Below are positions 1-9,250 of a DNA stretch of 64,000 nt, in pieces (position 1 is the stretch's first letter; each line of letters begins with the position of its first letter). The position numbers and the translations under genes are program-made. The stretch is from Planctomycetota bacterium (GTDB taxonomy: Bacteria > Planctomycetota > Planctomycetia > Pirellulales > Pirellulaceae), in assembly GCA_014381825.1 (NCBI GenBank), contig JACNKX010000058.1, forward strand, positions 124,001 through 188,000. The letters are read 5' to 3'. Below the pieces are notes generated by a model. It made no database searches. It had not been told where the DNA came from and was given only the letters and a program-made list of their open reading frames with translations.

Positions 1-198
1 ACTTTGCTACTCGTAACCGCTTTCACTTCCGTCATCATCGCTGTAGATCAGAGGCTGCTTTCAACTGACCGAATCCGATTGGAAAGGGCGTTCATTCTGC
101 TACTTTACTTTGCACCGTTAATCGGGGGCACAGTTGCATTAGTTCGACGTGGCAATCTGAAACGCGGGATTAAATTGAGGCAGGGCGTCCGTTGCTGA
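1..198 (+). CDS. 3' end of a possible membrane protein (partial)
   Basis: The frame is open from the left edge of the window to a TGA at 196-198, giving about 65 residues. The translation has two hydrophobic stretches, near residues 2-15 and 32-48, followed by a basic tail, which would suit the last membrane segments of an integral membrane protein. No family is recognised and no start is visible because the 5' part would lie outside the window. It overlaps a minus-strand candidate at 105-371, so at most one of the two is likely to be real. An open frame of this length could also arise by chance. Confidence 0.3.
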   Translation, partial: TLLLVTAFTSVIIAVDQRLLSTDRIRLERAFILLLYFAPLIGGTVALVRRGNLKRGIKLRQGVRC

Positions 199-371
199 CC
201 GGCCCCACACCGCCCTCCTCTACACCGCATAGCAGGCGCGTCTGTACTAGGCGGTTCGCCGAGCGGTAATGCCAACAGTTGCGAGCGGAAACGTTGGTTG
301 TTCTCGCCACTGTTACGGCAACCAGGTGTCAGCGCGGCACCAATCGCAAGCGCCAAGACGATCATCCGCAT
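105..371 (-). CDS. Possible small lipoprotein (doubtful)
   Basis: This 88-residue frame begins 6 nt after the stop of the GGDEF-like gene on the same strand, so it could be the last gene of that transcription unit. The N-terminus (MRMIVLALAIGAALTPGC) looks like a short lipoprotein signal with a possible lipobox TPGC. The rest is low-complexity and rich in Arg, Pro and Cys, matches no family I know, and reads like a chance frame. No Shine-Dalgarno sequence is visible. The signal-like start and the close spacing are the only support. Confidence 0.3.
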   Translation of the reverse strand: MRMIVLALAIGAALTPGCRNSGENNQRFRSQLLALPLGEPPSTDAPAMRCRGGRCGAGQQRTPCLNLIPRFRLPRRTNATVPPINGAK

Positions 372-377
372 CTAAGA

Positions 378-1625
378 TCAGTTCGCGGACGAACTTACCG
401 AGATCACGCGCGGTACGACAAATACTTTGAGTGGTTCGACGAGAGCCGGTTTGGAGTTTGTTTCTTTGACGATTCGATTGCCGCCCGACGGTTTCGTTCC
501 GGAGAGCAGGTCTTGCAGTCGCGGGAGCAACACCGTAGCTGGTTCCTCGTGCGGATCGCTGATGACACTTGCACTTATTGTGAGCGTCACGTCGTCTGTT
601 GCCGTTTTGAACGTGGCGGCTTCCGTGTTCTGCCGAATTGTCTCCATCGCGTGAACAGCACCGGTGTAGTCAGAGTCTTCAAGGAACGCGATATACTTTG
701 CCCCACCGAGACGGACCACGGTTGCCTTTTCACCCGCATCTTGAAGTACTTCGTCGATGAGATCGCGGAGATGGTCGACGATCTGGTCGGCGACTCGCGT
801 TCCATGGCGTTGGTTCACGGTGGTGAGCCGATCAACGTCGAGATAGGCGACAGAGAGCGACGCGTCTTCGGATTCTTTACGCCACCGGTCGACGAGTTCA
901 GTGATCTTTCGATAGGCCAACTGCTGCTCTGTACTCTTTGCCTCGCTGTCCTCGTGATGTCGTCCGGCCTTAAAAAGAGTCTCCGCCGTGACGTCGCGGA
1001 GATCATGCGCCGAGCGAATCAGGCGAAAGATTTCATCCAGCAAAAAGCGACGATCTGTCGATAGCTCTCCCGAGAATTTGTGATTCGTCAGGTTGTTACA
1101 AGAGGTTTCGGTTTGTGCCGTTACGTTCAACACGACTTCTTCTAGCGCCGCCTCGATCTCGTTCATGCTATCCATGTTATCTAGCAGCGACGTGCATACT
1201 TCTTCAAGCTGTGACAGCCACGACTGATTGAAGTTACAGAGATCGGGCATCAACTGTTCAGGCGTCTCGTCGCCGGTTCGTGCTCGTTGTTCAACCTCGA
1301 TCAGTTGTTGTAGATAGTCGTCAACGCGAAGTTTCAGAACTTCGGCGCAAGCCGCGAACTCGGCACTCACTAGAGGCTCTTCTGGCTCGGGCGAATCCGT
1401 GTTTTCTTCCGCAACGAGACCTTCCGGTTCTTGCTCAGCCGTCTCGGCATCTTGTTGATCGGGTGCGACGTTGGCACAAGCGGGAGTGTCAGTTTGCGAA
1501 GGCTCGGACTGGTTATGTCTTTGGGCTACACGAGATTCCCACAACTGCCAGACCACGTAGCCGATAAGCGTATTTGCGACGAACACGTTGAGAATCGTGA
1601 TCGCAGTCACGTATTGATGCATCAT
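378..1625 (-). CDS. Membrane-anchored degenerate GGDEF-domain protein
   Basis: This 415-residue protein has one N-terminal membrane segment (about residues 8-28), an acidic low-complexity linker (about 40-85), a helical middle region and a C-terminal GGDEF-like domain (about 245-390). The domain keeps the metal-binding region (AYLDVDRLTTVN), but the active-site loop that normally reads GG(D/E)EF reads GGAKY at about 307-311. GGDEF proteins make cyclic di-GMP from two GTP. Loss of both acidic residues predicts no cyclase activity, leaving a regulatory or scaffolding role. No RxxD inhibitory site is obvious before the loop. A second Met directly after the first is an alternative start. A receiver gene lies just upstream on the same strand and may be co-transcribed. 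Confidence 0.85.
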   Translation of the reverse strand: MMHQYVTAITILNVFVANTLIGYVVWQLWESRVAQRHNQSEPSQTDTPACANVAPDQQDAETAEQEPEGLVAEENTDSPEPEEPLVSAEFAACAEVLKLRVDDYLQQLIEVEQRARTGDETPEQLMPDLCNFNQSWLSQLEEVCTSLLDNMDSMNEIEAALEEVVLNVTAQTETSCNNLTNHKFSGELSTDRRFLLDEIFRLIRSAHDLRDVTAETLFKAGRHHEDSEAKSTEQQLAYRKITELVDRWRKESEDASLSVAYLDVDRLTTVNQRHGTRVADQIVDHLRDLIDEVLQDAGEKATVVRLGGAKYIAFLEDSDYTGAVHAMETIRQNTEAATFKTATDDVTLTISASVISDPHEEPATVLLPRLQDLLSGTKPSGGNRIVKETNSKPALVEPLKVFVVPRVISVSSSAN

Positions 1626-1691
1626 GGGTGAACTCCGTATCTCATTGGCCAGAGCCTATTGTGCTTTGTCGTATCCTACGCGCGCGGACGT

Positions 1692-2123
1692 TCAGCGAGT
1701 CCTTTTCCTGGCGGTCGCCCGCTGCCTAGCGACAGATGCCGCAGCGTCTTGCCAATGCTCGATTTTGAACCGCGTTCGTTCCAGCGAATCGACTAGCGGC
1801 TCGAAGCCGTCCATGGGCTTAAAGAAACAATATTCCGCTCCCGATGATAGGCAACTGACCACGGTCGTTAGCGTGCAGACCGCCGTCACGACAATCACTT
1901 GGAGCGTGCGGTCAAAGCGTTTGATGTCTCGTAGGACCTCGATTCCAGGGTAGCCCGGCATGTTCATGTCGAGCAGGACGATACGATGCTGGCTGATCGC
2001 ATCACACCACTGGGCCGGGTCATTGAGCGAGTCAACATCCCAGCCATGTGTTGCAAGAACCCGTGTAATCAAACTCGTAAAAGTCGGATCATCGTCGATG
2101 TGCAATAGAGTATTGGAAATCAT
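1692..2123 (-). CDS. Single-domain response regulator
   Basis: This 143-residue protein is a receiver domain with a short basic C-terminal tail. The acidic pocket is seen in LLHIDDDPTF, the phospho-acceptor Asp in IVLLDMNMPG, the conserved Thr in VIVVTAV, and the Lys in CFFKPMD. There is no DNA-binding or enzymatic output domain. The C-terminal helix carrying a Trp resembles that of the receiver at 16956-17417, so both may dock on a similar partner. It lies 66 nt upstream of the GGDEF-like gene on the same strand. Its kinase is unknown. CheA, encoded nearby, is one candidate. Confidence 0.9.
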   Translation of the reverse strand: MISNTLLHIDDDPTFTSLITRVLATHGWDVDSLNDPAQWCDAISQHRIVLLDMNMPGYPGIEVLRDIKRFDRTLQVIVVTAVCTLTTVVSCLSSGAEYCFFKPMDGFEPLVDSLERTRFKIEHWQDAAASVARQRATARKRTR

Positions 2124-2798
2124 GATTCGATCACGTATTGAGGAAGTTGCCGCGCTGCCCGTTGCATCAATGATGCCATATAGAATTTTACGGGCGATCG
2201 TACGTCGATGTGATCACAATCGAAACGAGATAGTGGTGATCGTGGGAGACCACGTATGGATTATTCAGATCCAGGACTCTGCGCGGCGAGCGGATACGCC
2301 GCCTTGCAAACATGAGAGCTGACGACGCTCTTAGACAGGCCATCGCCGCGTCTGTCGATTGCGTCAATCTGTCGCTGTGGAGTGCCGCCAGACGCACGTG
2401 GAAAACCACTAGACCTTCGCCTGCACCCTTTCAACTACGCACGCCTTTCGGGCGCTTCACATGCCCTAACGACGCTGTCGGTTTCGCCCGCGCGACCGCC
2501 TGTTAACCCGCATGCAACGCCTGCCTCTCATTGGCAAGAGCGTGCAGAAACGCTTGCTTTCGCAAAGATTCATACGGTTCAGACACACTCGCCACGATTA
2601 GCGAAAGTGGTCGTCTGATGGAAGAAGTGCTGGCGGTGCGGACAGTCGGAATAGTTGCAATGGAACGAAGTGAGGGAGTGGGAGGGGCTACGTAAGAATT
2701 GCAAACGACCTTTTGCTCGATGCCGAGTAGTGACCTAGAAGTCATTGTCCGTCAGGGGAAGAAGCAACGAACTTCGTAGATGAGAGGAGATATCAACC
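2124..2798 (+). other. Intergenic region upstream of the chemotaxis cluster
   Basis: This stretch of about 675 bases separates the minus-strand receiver from plus-strand cheW, so it must hold the divergent promoters of both units. Short open frames exist on both strands, but none has a recognisable domain, a convincing ribosome site or a signal peptide. No strong inverted repeat, terminator or convincing sigma-54 or sigma-70 promoter pair could be picked out by eye. A good Shine-Dalgarno sequence (GAGAGGAGA, about 2782-2790) precedes the GTG start of cheW. Confidence 0.5.
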
Positions 2799-3317
2799 GT
2801 GTCTACCGCCACACTTGAAACGCGACTAGAAGGGCAGCACAGCAATGATTCCGCTGGCTCGCTGCAACTGGTTAGCTTTCAGCTTGCCCAAGAAGAGTAC
2901 GGCATCGAGATCACCAAAGTCCAAGAGATCATCCTCATGGGCGAGATTACTCGCGTGCCACAAACACCCAAGTACATCAAAGGTCTTATCAACCTGCGAA
3001 GTACAGTCATCCCGATTGTCGACCTCCGGCAACGCTTTGGCTTGGAAGAGCAGGAGGCCGCGGACGAAAGTCGCATCATGGTCGTCAACGTCGCGGGAAA
3101 GACGATCGGAATCATCGTTGACGCAGTCAGCGAAGTCCTCCGCGTCTCACCGGATCGCATCGCTCCTCCTCCACCAACAGTGGCCGGATTAGGGCGTGAG
3201 TATCTGACCGGTTTGGCGAAACTCGAAGACCGGCTTCTCATTCTCTTGGACATCGACAAGATCCTTGTCGAGACCACGGAGGAAACTCTCGACGCCGCGA
3301 CATCCGTCACGGTATGA
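2799..3317 (+). CDS. cheW: Chemotaxis coupling protein CheW
   Basis: CheW bridges receptors and the kinase CheA in the cytoplasmic signalling array. This 172-residue protein has a CheW fold from about residue 22 to 165, with the typical stretches EEYGIEITKVQEI, RVPQTPKYIKGLINLR, VIPIVDLRQRFG and GIIVDAVSEVLRV. The length is normal for the family with a short N-terminal extension. The start is GTG, chosen for the GAGAGGAGA site about nine bases upstream and for the N-terminus MSTATLE, which resembles that of the globin receptor (MSTATLA) later in the cluster. It is the first gene of a long co-directional chemotaxis series and is followed 100 nt later by the first receptor. Confidence 0.95.
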   Translation: MSTATLETRLEGQHSNDSAGSLQLVSFQLAQEEYGIEITKVQEIILMGEITRVPQTPKYIKGLINLRSTVIPIVDLRQRFGLEEQEAADESRIMVVNVAGKTIGIIVDAVSEVLRVSPDRIAPPPPTVAGLGREYLTGLAKLEDRLLILLDIDKILVETTEETLDAATSVTV

Positions 3318-3417
3318 CAAATCGCGACGTGACATTTTAACTAGGTAGACGCCTGCAATGATTGCGAACCGAAACGCCAACGGATCAATAAACAACTCAA
3401 AAGGGGAGAACCAGAAG

Positions 3418-5196
3418 ATGACAACCGCCACCGAAAAACGGACGAAACCGACTGCTGATCAAACGGAACTCGAACAGTTGCGCGACCAACTAGGTCAAAC
3501 CGAATCCACGCTCGATCAAACGCAAGCCGCATTGGCGTTAAACCGGGCGATGGCAGAGAACTCTCCTATCAATATCCTGCTGGCGGATACCGATCTCAAT
3601 ATCACCTACGCCAACCCGGCCAGTGTGAAGACGTTGAAGACGCTGGAACAGTACCTGTCATGCTCCGCCGAAGAGGTTGTCGGCAAGTCGGTCGACGTAT
3701 TTCATCAGAACCCGGAGTTGCAGCGCCGCATTCTCGCGAACGACAGGAACTTGCCGCATCTAGCCGTGATTACGATTGGCGAAGAGAAGGCAGAGTTGTT
3801 GGTGAGCCCCGTCTATGATGACGATGGCCGGTACTTGGGCCCGATGGTGACGTGGGAAGTCATCACGCAGAAACTGAAGAACGAGGGCGAGGCGGCGGAG
3901 AAGACCGCGATCGTCGAGAACGCTCCGATCAACATTATGTTGGCGGATACGGATGGAACGATTATCTATATGAACCCAGCGTCCTCCAACACGCTGAAGG
4001 CGATCGAGAGTCAGTTGCCGATTCCAGTCGACCAAATCGTCGGTTCGAGCTACGACGTGTTCCATCAGAACCCCGCGCACCAGCGGAAGTTATTGTCGGA
4101 TCCGAGGAACCTACCGCATGAAGCGGAGATCGCAGTCGGCAAGGACACACTGTTCCTTAGTGCGTCGGCGATTTTCGACGCCGATGGTAACTACTCTGGG
4201 CCGATGGTTGCCTGGGAAGTGATCACCGAAAAGAAGGAAGCCGAGCAGCGGGAACGCGAAAACCAAGAGCGGGAGCGTGCCGCTCAGGAGGAATTGCGTC
4301 AGAAGGTGGACGACCTGCTGGGAGTCGTTAACGCGGCGTCTGGAGGTGACTTGACGAAGGAAGTCACAGTTAGCGGCGACGACGCAGTTGGTGAATTGGC
4401 CAGCGGTTTGCGAAAAATGATTGGTGACTTGCGCGATGTCATCTCGCAGGTTGTTGAAGGTGCCGACCAGTTCACGGAAGGCTCGCGAGTTGTTGCCGAA
4501 AGCGCTCAGTCACTCGCTCAAGGAGCCCAGACCCAAAGCGCTTCGGTCGAAGAGATGAGTGCATCGACGGAGGAACTCGCCCGCAGTATCGAAGCGGTCA
4601 AAGAAAACGCGGGCAGTGCCAACCAAGTCGCGAAGGAGACAAGCGAATTGGCGGAAGAGGGCGGCTCTGCAGTGCAGAAGTCGGTTGAGGCGATGGAACG
4701 GATCAAGACTTCTTCCGGACAGATCGGCGAAATCATTCAAGTGATCTCGGAAATCGCGGGCCAAACCAACTTGCTCGCGTTGAACGCTGCGATCGAAGCC
4801 GCTCGTGCCGGTGAGCATGGGTTGGGATTTGCCGTGGTGGCCGACGAAGTCCGCAAGCTGGCTGAACGTTCGAGCGAAGCCGCGAAAGAGATTTCGACGT
4901 TGATCAAAGAATCGACTCAGAGAGTCGAGGAAGGTGCCGTGTTAAGCGAACAAACCGGCCAGGCCTTGCAAAAGATCATCCAAGGAGTCGACGGAACAGC
5001 AACCAAGATCTCGGAGATCGCGGATTCCACCGTCGAACAATCTCAAAGTGCGAATGAAGTGTCGACTGCCATTCAGCAGGTGTCGCAGATCACGGAACAG
5101 TCCGCTGCGGGCAGCGAAGAGATGGCATCCAGTAGCGAAGAGTTGGGGGCTCAGGCCGCATCACTTCGCGACTTGGTTAGTCGATTCAAGATCTGA
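3418..5196 (+). CDS. Soluble methyl-accepting chemotaxis protein, double PAS
   Basis: This receptor of about 592 residues controls CheA activity. After a coiled-coil start come two PAS-like domains that are close copies of each other (repeated INI(L/M)LADTD, DVFHQNP and GPMV(T/A)WEVIT), then a HAMP-like segment containing [10 protein letters not shown] and a long signalling hairpin with the conserved tip [14 protein letters not shown]. There is no transmembrane segment, so it is cytoplasmic. No CheR/CheB-docking pentapeptide ends the protein (it ends SRFKI). The upstream in-frame ATG at 3358 is possible, but the ATG at 3418 has an AAGGGGAG site nine bases before it. The PAS and signalling parts are paralogous to the receptor at 14594-16879. 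PAS ligand unknown; redox, haem or flavin sensing is plausible. Confidence 0.93.
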   Translation: MTTATEKRTKPTADQTELEQLRDQLGQTESTLDQTQAALALNRAMAENSPINILLADTDLNITYANPASVKTLKTLEQYLSCSAEEVVGKSVDVFHQNPELQRRILANDRNLPHLAVITIGEEKAELLVSPVYDDDGRYLGPMVTWEVITQKLKNEGEAAEKTAIVENAPINIMLADTDGTIIYMNPASSNTLKAIESQLPIPVDQIVGSSYDVFHQNPAHQRKLLSDPRNLPHEAEIAVGKDTLFLSASAIFDADGNYSGPMVAWEVITEKKEAEQRERENQERERAAQEELRQKVDDLLGVVNAASGGDLTKEVTVSGDDAVGELASGLRKMIGDLRDVISQVVEGADQFTEGSRVVAESAQSLAQGAQTQSASVEEMSASTEELARSIEAVKENAGSANQVAKETSELAEEGGSAVQKSVEAMERIKTSSGQIGEIIQVISEIAGQTNLLALNAAIEAARAGEHGLGFAVVADEVRKLAERSSEAAKEISTLIKESTQRVEEGAVLSEQTGQALQKIIQGVDGTATKISEIADSTVEQSQSANEVSTAIQQVSQITEQSAAGSEEMASSSEELGAQAASLRDLVSRFKI

Positions 5197-5208
5197 ATTG
5201 GCTCGTTA

Positions 5209-5312
5209 CGCTAGGGCAGCCCGTTTCCCTGGGAGGCGGGCTGCCACCCTAGCGCTTGTAACCGAAGTCGTGAGACTTCGGAACCGGAAGTCTTACGACT
5301 TCAGCTACCGGT
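5209..5312 (+). repeat. Cluster of REP-like hairpins between mcp and cheR
   Basis: Three consecutive inverted repeats fill the gap between the receptor and cheR. The first pairs 5209-5223 with 5237-5254 (CGCTAGGG and CAGCCCG arms, with a three-base bulge). The second is a perfect eight-base-pair hairpin with a GTGA loop (CCGAAGTC/GACTTCGG, 5262-5281). The third is GAAGTC-TTAC-GACTTC (5287-5302), enclosed by an outer CCGG/CCGG pair. The last two share a core and look like diverged copies of one unit. There is no U-tract, so they are more like intergenic palindromic repeats or mRNA-stabilising or attenuating structures than intrinsic terminators. Confidence 0.75.
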
Positions 5313-5365
5313 AAACTCAACGGGCGACGGATCGCTACTACCGCTTGCAAGGAATCTAACCCACT

Positions 5366-6223
5366 ATGTCCACCGCCCTGTCGATACAAGAAGTCACCGA
5401 CGCCCAACTGGCTCGGTACGCGAAGTTGATCTACGAGAGAACCGGTATACACGTCTCTCCGCAGAAGAAAACGCTGCTATCAAACCGTCTGCGTCGCCGA
5501 CTGCGGGCGACGGGCATCGACAGCTATGAGATCTACTTCAAGCATCTGCAAGGATTGGCTCCCAACGACGCAGAATGGGACGCTTTCCTGCAGGAGATCA
5601 CCACACACGAGACGTATTTATTTCGAGACATGGCGCAATGGGACTGGTTTCGAGATGTGTTCCTGAAAGATATCGCATCCGTCGCGAGGGCAGGGAAACG
5701 TCCCAAGACATTACGTATCTGGTCGGCGGCGTGCAGCACGGGAGACGAACCCCACACGATCGCGTGCTGCATTGCCGATCGGATCACGGATGCGTCTCGG
5801 TGGCAGATAGAGATTCTTGGGACAGACATCGGTACGGGCGCCGTCGCCCATGCCAGGATGGCCGAGTTTGGACAGCGCGCAATGCATCTTGTGCCCGACG
5901 GCTATCGACGCCGTTTCTTTTCCAAGGCCCGCGATGAAACGCTTTGGTCGGCAAAGGAACAGCTCCGAAGCTGGACACGGTTTGAGCTGCACAACTTGCT
6001 CGAACCGTTGAACGAGCAGCCATTCGATCTGGTGTTCCTGAAGAACGTCCTGATCTACTTCGACAGTCAATCGAAACAGCGAGTTATCGACAACATTCGT
6101 CGCGTCTTGGCTCCCAAGGCCTATCTCGTCACGAGTGCCGCGGAAGGTGTTGCGAACCTACTCAAAGATATGGAACATCTGTCCGGCTGGTTGCACCGCA
6201 CCGGCAAGAGTCAGTCAGCATAA
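5366..6223 (+). CDS. cheR: Chemoreceptor methyltransferase CheR
   Basis: CheR transfers methyl groups from S-adenosylmethionine to receptor glutamates during adaptation. This 285-residue protein has the small N-terminal helical domain (about 10-75, including RLRRRLRATG), the family signature TTHETYLFRD, an AdoMet-binding core with RIWSAACSTGDEPHT and IEILGTDIGTGAV, and the later motif DLVFLKNVLIYFD. Length is normal. There are no TPR repeats. It follows the hairpin cluster after the first receptor and lies 20 nt before cheA, so cheR and cheA are probably co-translated. The ATG has GGAA about a dozen bases upstream. Confidence 0.95.
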   Translation: MSTALSIQEVTDAQLARYAKLIYERTGIHVSPQKKTLLSNRLRRRLRATGIDSYEIYFKHLQGLAPNDAEWDAFLQEITTHETYLFRDMAQWDWFRDVFLKDIASVARAGKRPKTLRIWSAACSTGDEPHTIACCIADRITDASRWQIEILGTDIGTGAVAHARMAEFGQRAMHLVPDGYRRRFFSKARDETLWSAKEQLRSWTRFELHNLLEPLNEQPFDLVFLKNVLIYFDSQSKQRVIDNIRRVLAPKAYLVTSAAEGVANLLKDMEHLSGWLHRTGKSQSA

Positions 6224-6243
6224 ATCATTCGAGGAAGAGGCAG

Positions 6244-9207
6244 ATGATGGACAACGAATTTGTCGACGATATGCTGGCCGACTTTATTGACGAATCGGAT
6301 GGCTTGTTGCGTCAGTTGAACGAAAACCTGCTCGGGTTAGACGAGTGGGTCAAGGCGTTGGACGACGGTCAATCCGCCAAGTGCGATATCGACTTGCTGA
6401 ATGAGATGTTCCGCTCCGCACACAGCATTAAGGGGCTGTCGGGAATGCTCGGCTTGGACGACATCAACGCGCTAACTCATAAGGTAGAAAACGTTTTTGA
6501 TGCCGCACGCCAGGACGAACTCGCTGTCGATCGAGATGTCGTCGACGTGATTTTTCAAGCCGTCGACCGACTTTCCGAAATGGTCGAGCGATTGAAGGAG
6601 CACGACGGAGAGGAAGTGGATTGCCAAGCCGTCGTCGAAAGGATCCAGCAGATTCTCGTCGAATCGGGGCAAGACCGCGAGCAGCGTCCCACCGACAGTG
6701 TCGAAGGGGAATTTGCACAACTTCTGCAAGCGAACGAACCCGAGGAAGTTCCGCTTTCAGAAGCAGGAGACGAGTTGCTGGCTGGAATTCAACCGATACA
6801 AGGTAGCGAAGACGACTTCGCGGATGTCGTCGACGAACAGGATGTTTCCGATAAATACCTGTCGATTTTCATTGCCGAGACGGATGAGTCACTGGACTTG
6901 CTTTCGGAACTACTCGTATCCGACCACACGATCGATGCGATCGAGCCGCTGCTCGTGACTTGTCATCGCATCAAAGGATCTGCAGCCTCGTTGGGCCTAA
7001 ACCGGCCAGCCAAGCTTTCTCATTTGATGGAAGATGTGCTTCAAGAGGCACATCAACAAAACGCGCCGCTTGACAGCCACTCCATCGATGCGCTGCTGGC
7101 GTGTACCGACGCGTTGCGCAGCTACGTCGAGGCACTCAAGAGTGGCACAAACGAAGATACCGAGGACGCCTTTCAAGCTGCATACTGTCAACTCAAACAG
7201 GCCGTTGCTTGTTCGACACCTGCCACGCAGATCGCCGCACCGGATAAGGCATCCGACGTGATAGCCACAACAGGCCTGACGCGAGACCTCCGCGCCGCCG
7301 TGCTTAGTGTGGCACCAGCCGGTAGTTCCGGCTTCGTGGGCGTCGTTGCCTTTCGGGAAGGGCTTCCACTCGTCGAACTCAAAGCTCGTCTGGTTTACGA
7401 AAAGTTGGATCGCGTCGGAGCCGTATTCCATTGCGATCCAGCTGAGTCGGAGATCGACGATGCGACAGATCTGATCGCGTTGACGTTCGGAGTTGTCACC
7501 GACGGTGAAGATGCGGATCTGCGTTCCCAATTATCCGTCGAAGGCGTCCAGAGTGTAGATCTGTCGCTGTATGAGATCGACGAAACAGCCGCGGAACCCG
7601 AAGCGCCAAACTCAGACATCAATGATCAGCAGCCCGATGCCTGTCCGAATACTGCGTCGACCGAAGGTTCAACTCAGGCACAACCGGAGACGACGCCAGT
7701 GATAGAACCTGCAGAATTGAAACCAACCAAGGAACAAGCAGGAAGTAACGGCAACGGCGCTCGGACCGCAGGCAAGGAGAACAAGAGTAAGCCTGCCGAA
7801 ACGCTGCGAGTCGATATCGAACGGCTCGACCAGCTGATGAATCTGGCCGGTCAATTGGTGATCAACAAGGCGAGATTTGGACAGATCGGCGATGGGCTGC
7901 GAGGTCTGACCTCGTTCAAGCAAGCCACTCACTCGTTAGGCAGCGCGATCGATACGCTAGGACGAGTTCATGGAGAAATAGGCTCCCAGCCTGGGTCGAA
8001 TCGTGCCCCGGACTTGGAGAGTGTTCGCCGCCACGTGGGTCTGATTCGCGATGACCTGGAAACGGTCCACCGCGCGTTGGCACAGGTGGGAACGGTGCGC
8101 GCGTTAGTCAACGAACTTGGCGAAGCCGTACATCAGCTCGATCGTGTCTCGGACGGAATTCAGAAGACCGTGATGGACACTCGCATGGTTCCGATCGGTC
8201 CGCTGTTCAGTCGTTTTCGCCGCGTTGTCCGCGACATCACGCAAGGCAACGGCAAAGAGATCCAACTGGTCATCCGTGGCGACAAGACAGAGTTAGACAA
8301 GCGGATGATCGACGAGCTAGGCGATCCGTTAATCCACATGATTCGCAACTCGTGCGACCATGGCATTGAACTGCCAAACGATCGAGTCTCGGCGGGAAAA
8401 TCTCGAGAGGGAGAAGTTACATTGGATGCCTTCCATCGCGGCAACCGCATCGTGATCCAGATCAAGGACGACGGGAAGGGCCTTGATCCCGACAAGATCT
8501 GCGACAAGGCAATTTCGCGCGGTCTCGTCTCTGCGGCAGATGCCGAGAAGCTGACTTCGCATCAAATCTACCAGATGATCTGGGAGCCTGGATTTAGCAC
8601 CGCCGAACAAGTCACCGAGGTCTCTGGACGCGGCATGGGGATGGATATTGTCCGTTCCAAGATTGAGAGTCTCAATGGCACCGCCGAGTTAGATAGTGAA
8701 CCCGGCAAGGGCACGACCTTTACCATCAAACTACCCCTGACGATGGCGATCTTGCCAAGTTTGCTGGCCGAGATCGAAGGAGACACCTTTGCAGTTCCCG
8801 TTGAATCCGTTGTGGAGATCGTCTCCGTCGAGCGAAGCGATATCAACACGGTACATGGCGTCACGACCGCTCACGTACGCGGACGTGTGATTTCAGTCGT
8901 CGACCTTGCCGAATTGTTCTCTTGGAATCAACCTGCGCGAGAAACACCATCGCTTGCAAACGATGACACGACACTGGTCATCGTCGGCGCGGATGACCAT
9001 GAGGTCGGGGTGATCGTCCATCGACTGCTCGGTGAAGAAGACATCGTCATCAAATCGCTGGCTGAGAATTACGAGAATGTCACCGGTGTCGCAGGCGCAA
9101 GTATCCTCGGCGATGGACGGGTCTCGCTGATTCTCGATGTAGCGTCTCTCTTGGAGATGTCGTGTTACGGGAGTACGCACCATGAAACTCCAGCGGTCGC
9201 AGAATAA
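6244..9207 (+). CDS. cheA: Chemotaxis histidine kinase CheA with two HPt domains
   Basis: CheA autophosphorylates on His and passes phosphate to CheY and CheB. The 987 residues hold an HPt domain with His60 in RSAHSIKGLSG, a second HPt domain with His241 in CHRIKGSAAS, a divergent middle region (about 330-440) in the position of the CheY-binding domain, an acidic linker, a dimerisation region (about 520-630), a HATPase domain with N-box MIRNSCDHG (about 699), DDGKG (about 742) and GRGMGMDIV (about 795), and a C-terminal CheW-like domain. Classical CheA is about 650 residues, so this one is long, mainly through the second HPt and the linkers. GAGGAAGAGG precedes the tandem ATG codons. It is the core of the cluster. 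Confidence 0.95.
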   Translation: MMDNEFVDDMLADFIDESDGLLRQLNENLLGLDEWVKALDDGQSAKCDIDLLNEMFRSAHSIKGLSGMLGLDDINALTHKVENVFDAARQDELAVDRDVVDVIFQAVDRLSEMVERLKEHDGEEVDCQAVVERIQQILVESGQDREQRPTDSVEGEFAQLLQANEPEEVPLSEAGDELLAGIQPIQGSEDDFADVVDEQDVSDKYLSIFIAETDESLDLLSELLVSDHTIDAIEPLLVTCHRIKGSAASLGLNRPAKLSHLMEDVLQEAHQQNAPLDSHSIDALLACTDALRSYVEALKSGTNEDTEDAFQAAYCQLKQAVACSTPATQIAAPDKASDVIATTGLTRDLRAAVLSVAPAGSSGFVGVVAFREGLPLVELKARLVYEKLDRVGAVFHCDPAESEIDDATDLIALTFGVVTDGEDADLRSQLSVEGVQSVDLSLYEIDETAAEPEAPNSDINDQQPDACPNTASTEGSTQAQPETTPVIEPAELKPTKEQAGSNGNGARTAGKENKSKPAETLRVDIERLDQLMNLAGQLVINKARFGQIGDGLRGLTSFKQATHSLGSAIDTLGRVHGEIGSQPGSNRAPDLESVRRHVGLIRDDLETVHRALAQVGTVRALVNELGEAVHQLDRVSDGIQKTVMDTRMVPIGPLFSRFRRVVRDITQGNGKEIQLVIRGDKTELDKRMIDELGDPLIHMIRNSCDHGIELPNDRVSAGKSREGEVTLDAFHRGNRIVIQIKDDGKGLDPDKICDKAISRGLVSAADAEKLTSHQIYQMIWEPGFSTAEQVTEVSGRGMGMDIVRSKIESLNGTAELDSEPGKGTTFTIKLPLTMAILPSLLAEIEGDTFAVPVESVVEIVSVERSDINTVHGVTTAHVRGRVISVVDLAELFSWNQPARETPSLANDDTTLVIVGADDHEVGVIVHRLLGEEDIVIKSLAENYENVTGVAGASILGDGRVSLILDVASLLEMSCYGSTHHETPAVAE

Positions 9208-9250
9208 CAATTTGCGTGAATGAGTAAGAACGAACTTTTGAGGCAAAGCA

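Noticed and set aside
279-1064. Long plus-strand frame opposite the GGDEF-like gene
   Set aside because: It is antisense to a gene with clear domains. The translation is Arg-rich and without recognisable domains, as expected for a shadow frame.
2520-2560. Sigma-54-like promoter string (TTGGCAAGAGCGTGCA) upstream of cheW
   Set aside because: The distance between the GG and GC elements is one base too short and the second element is incomplete, and it lies more than 200 bases from the start codon.
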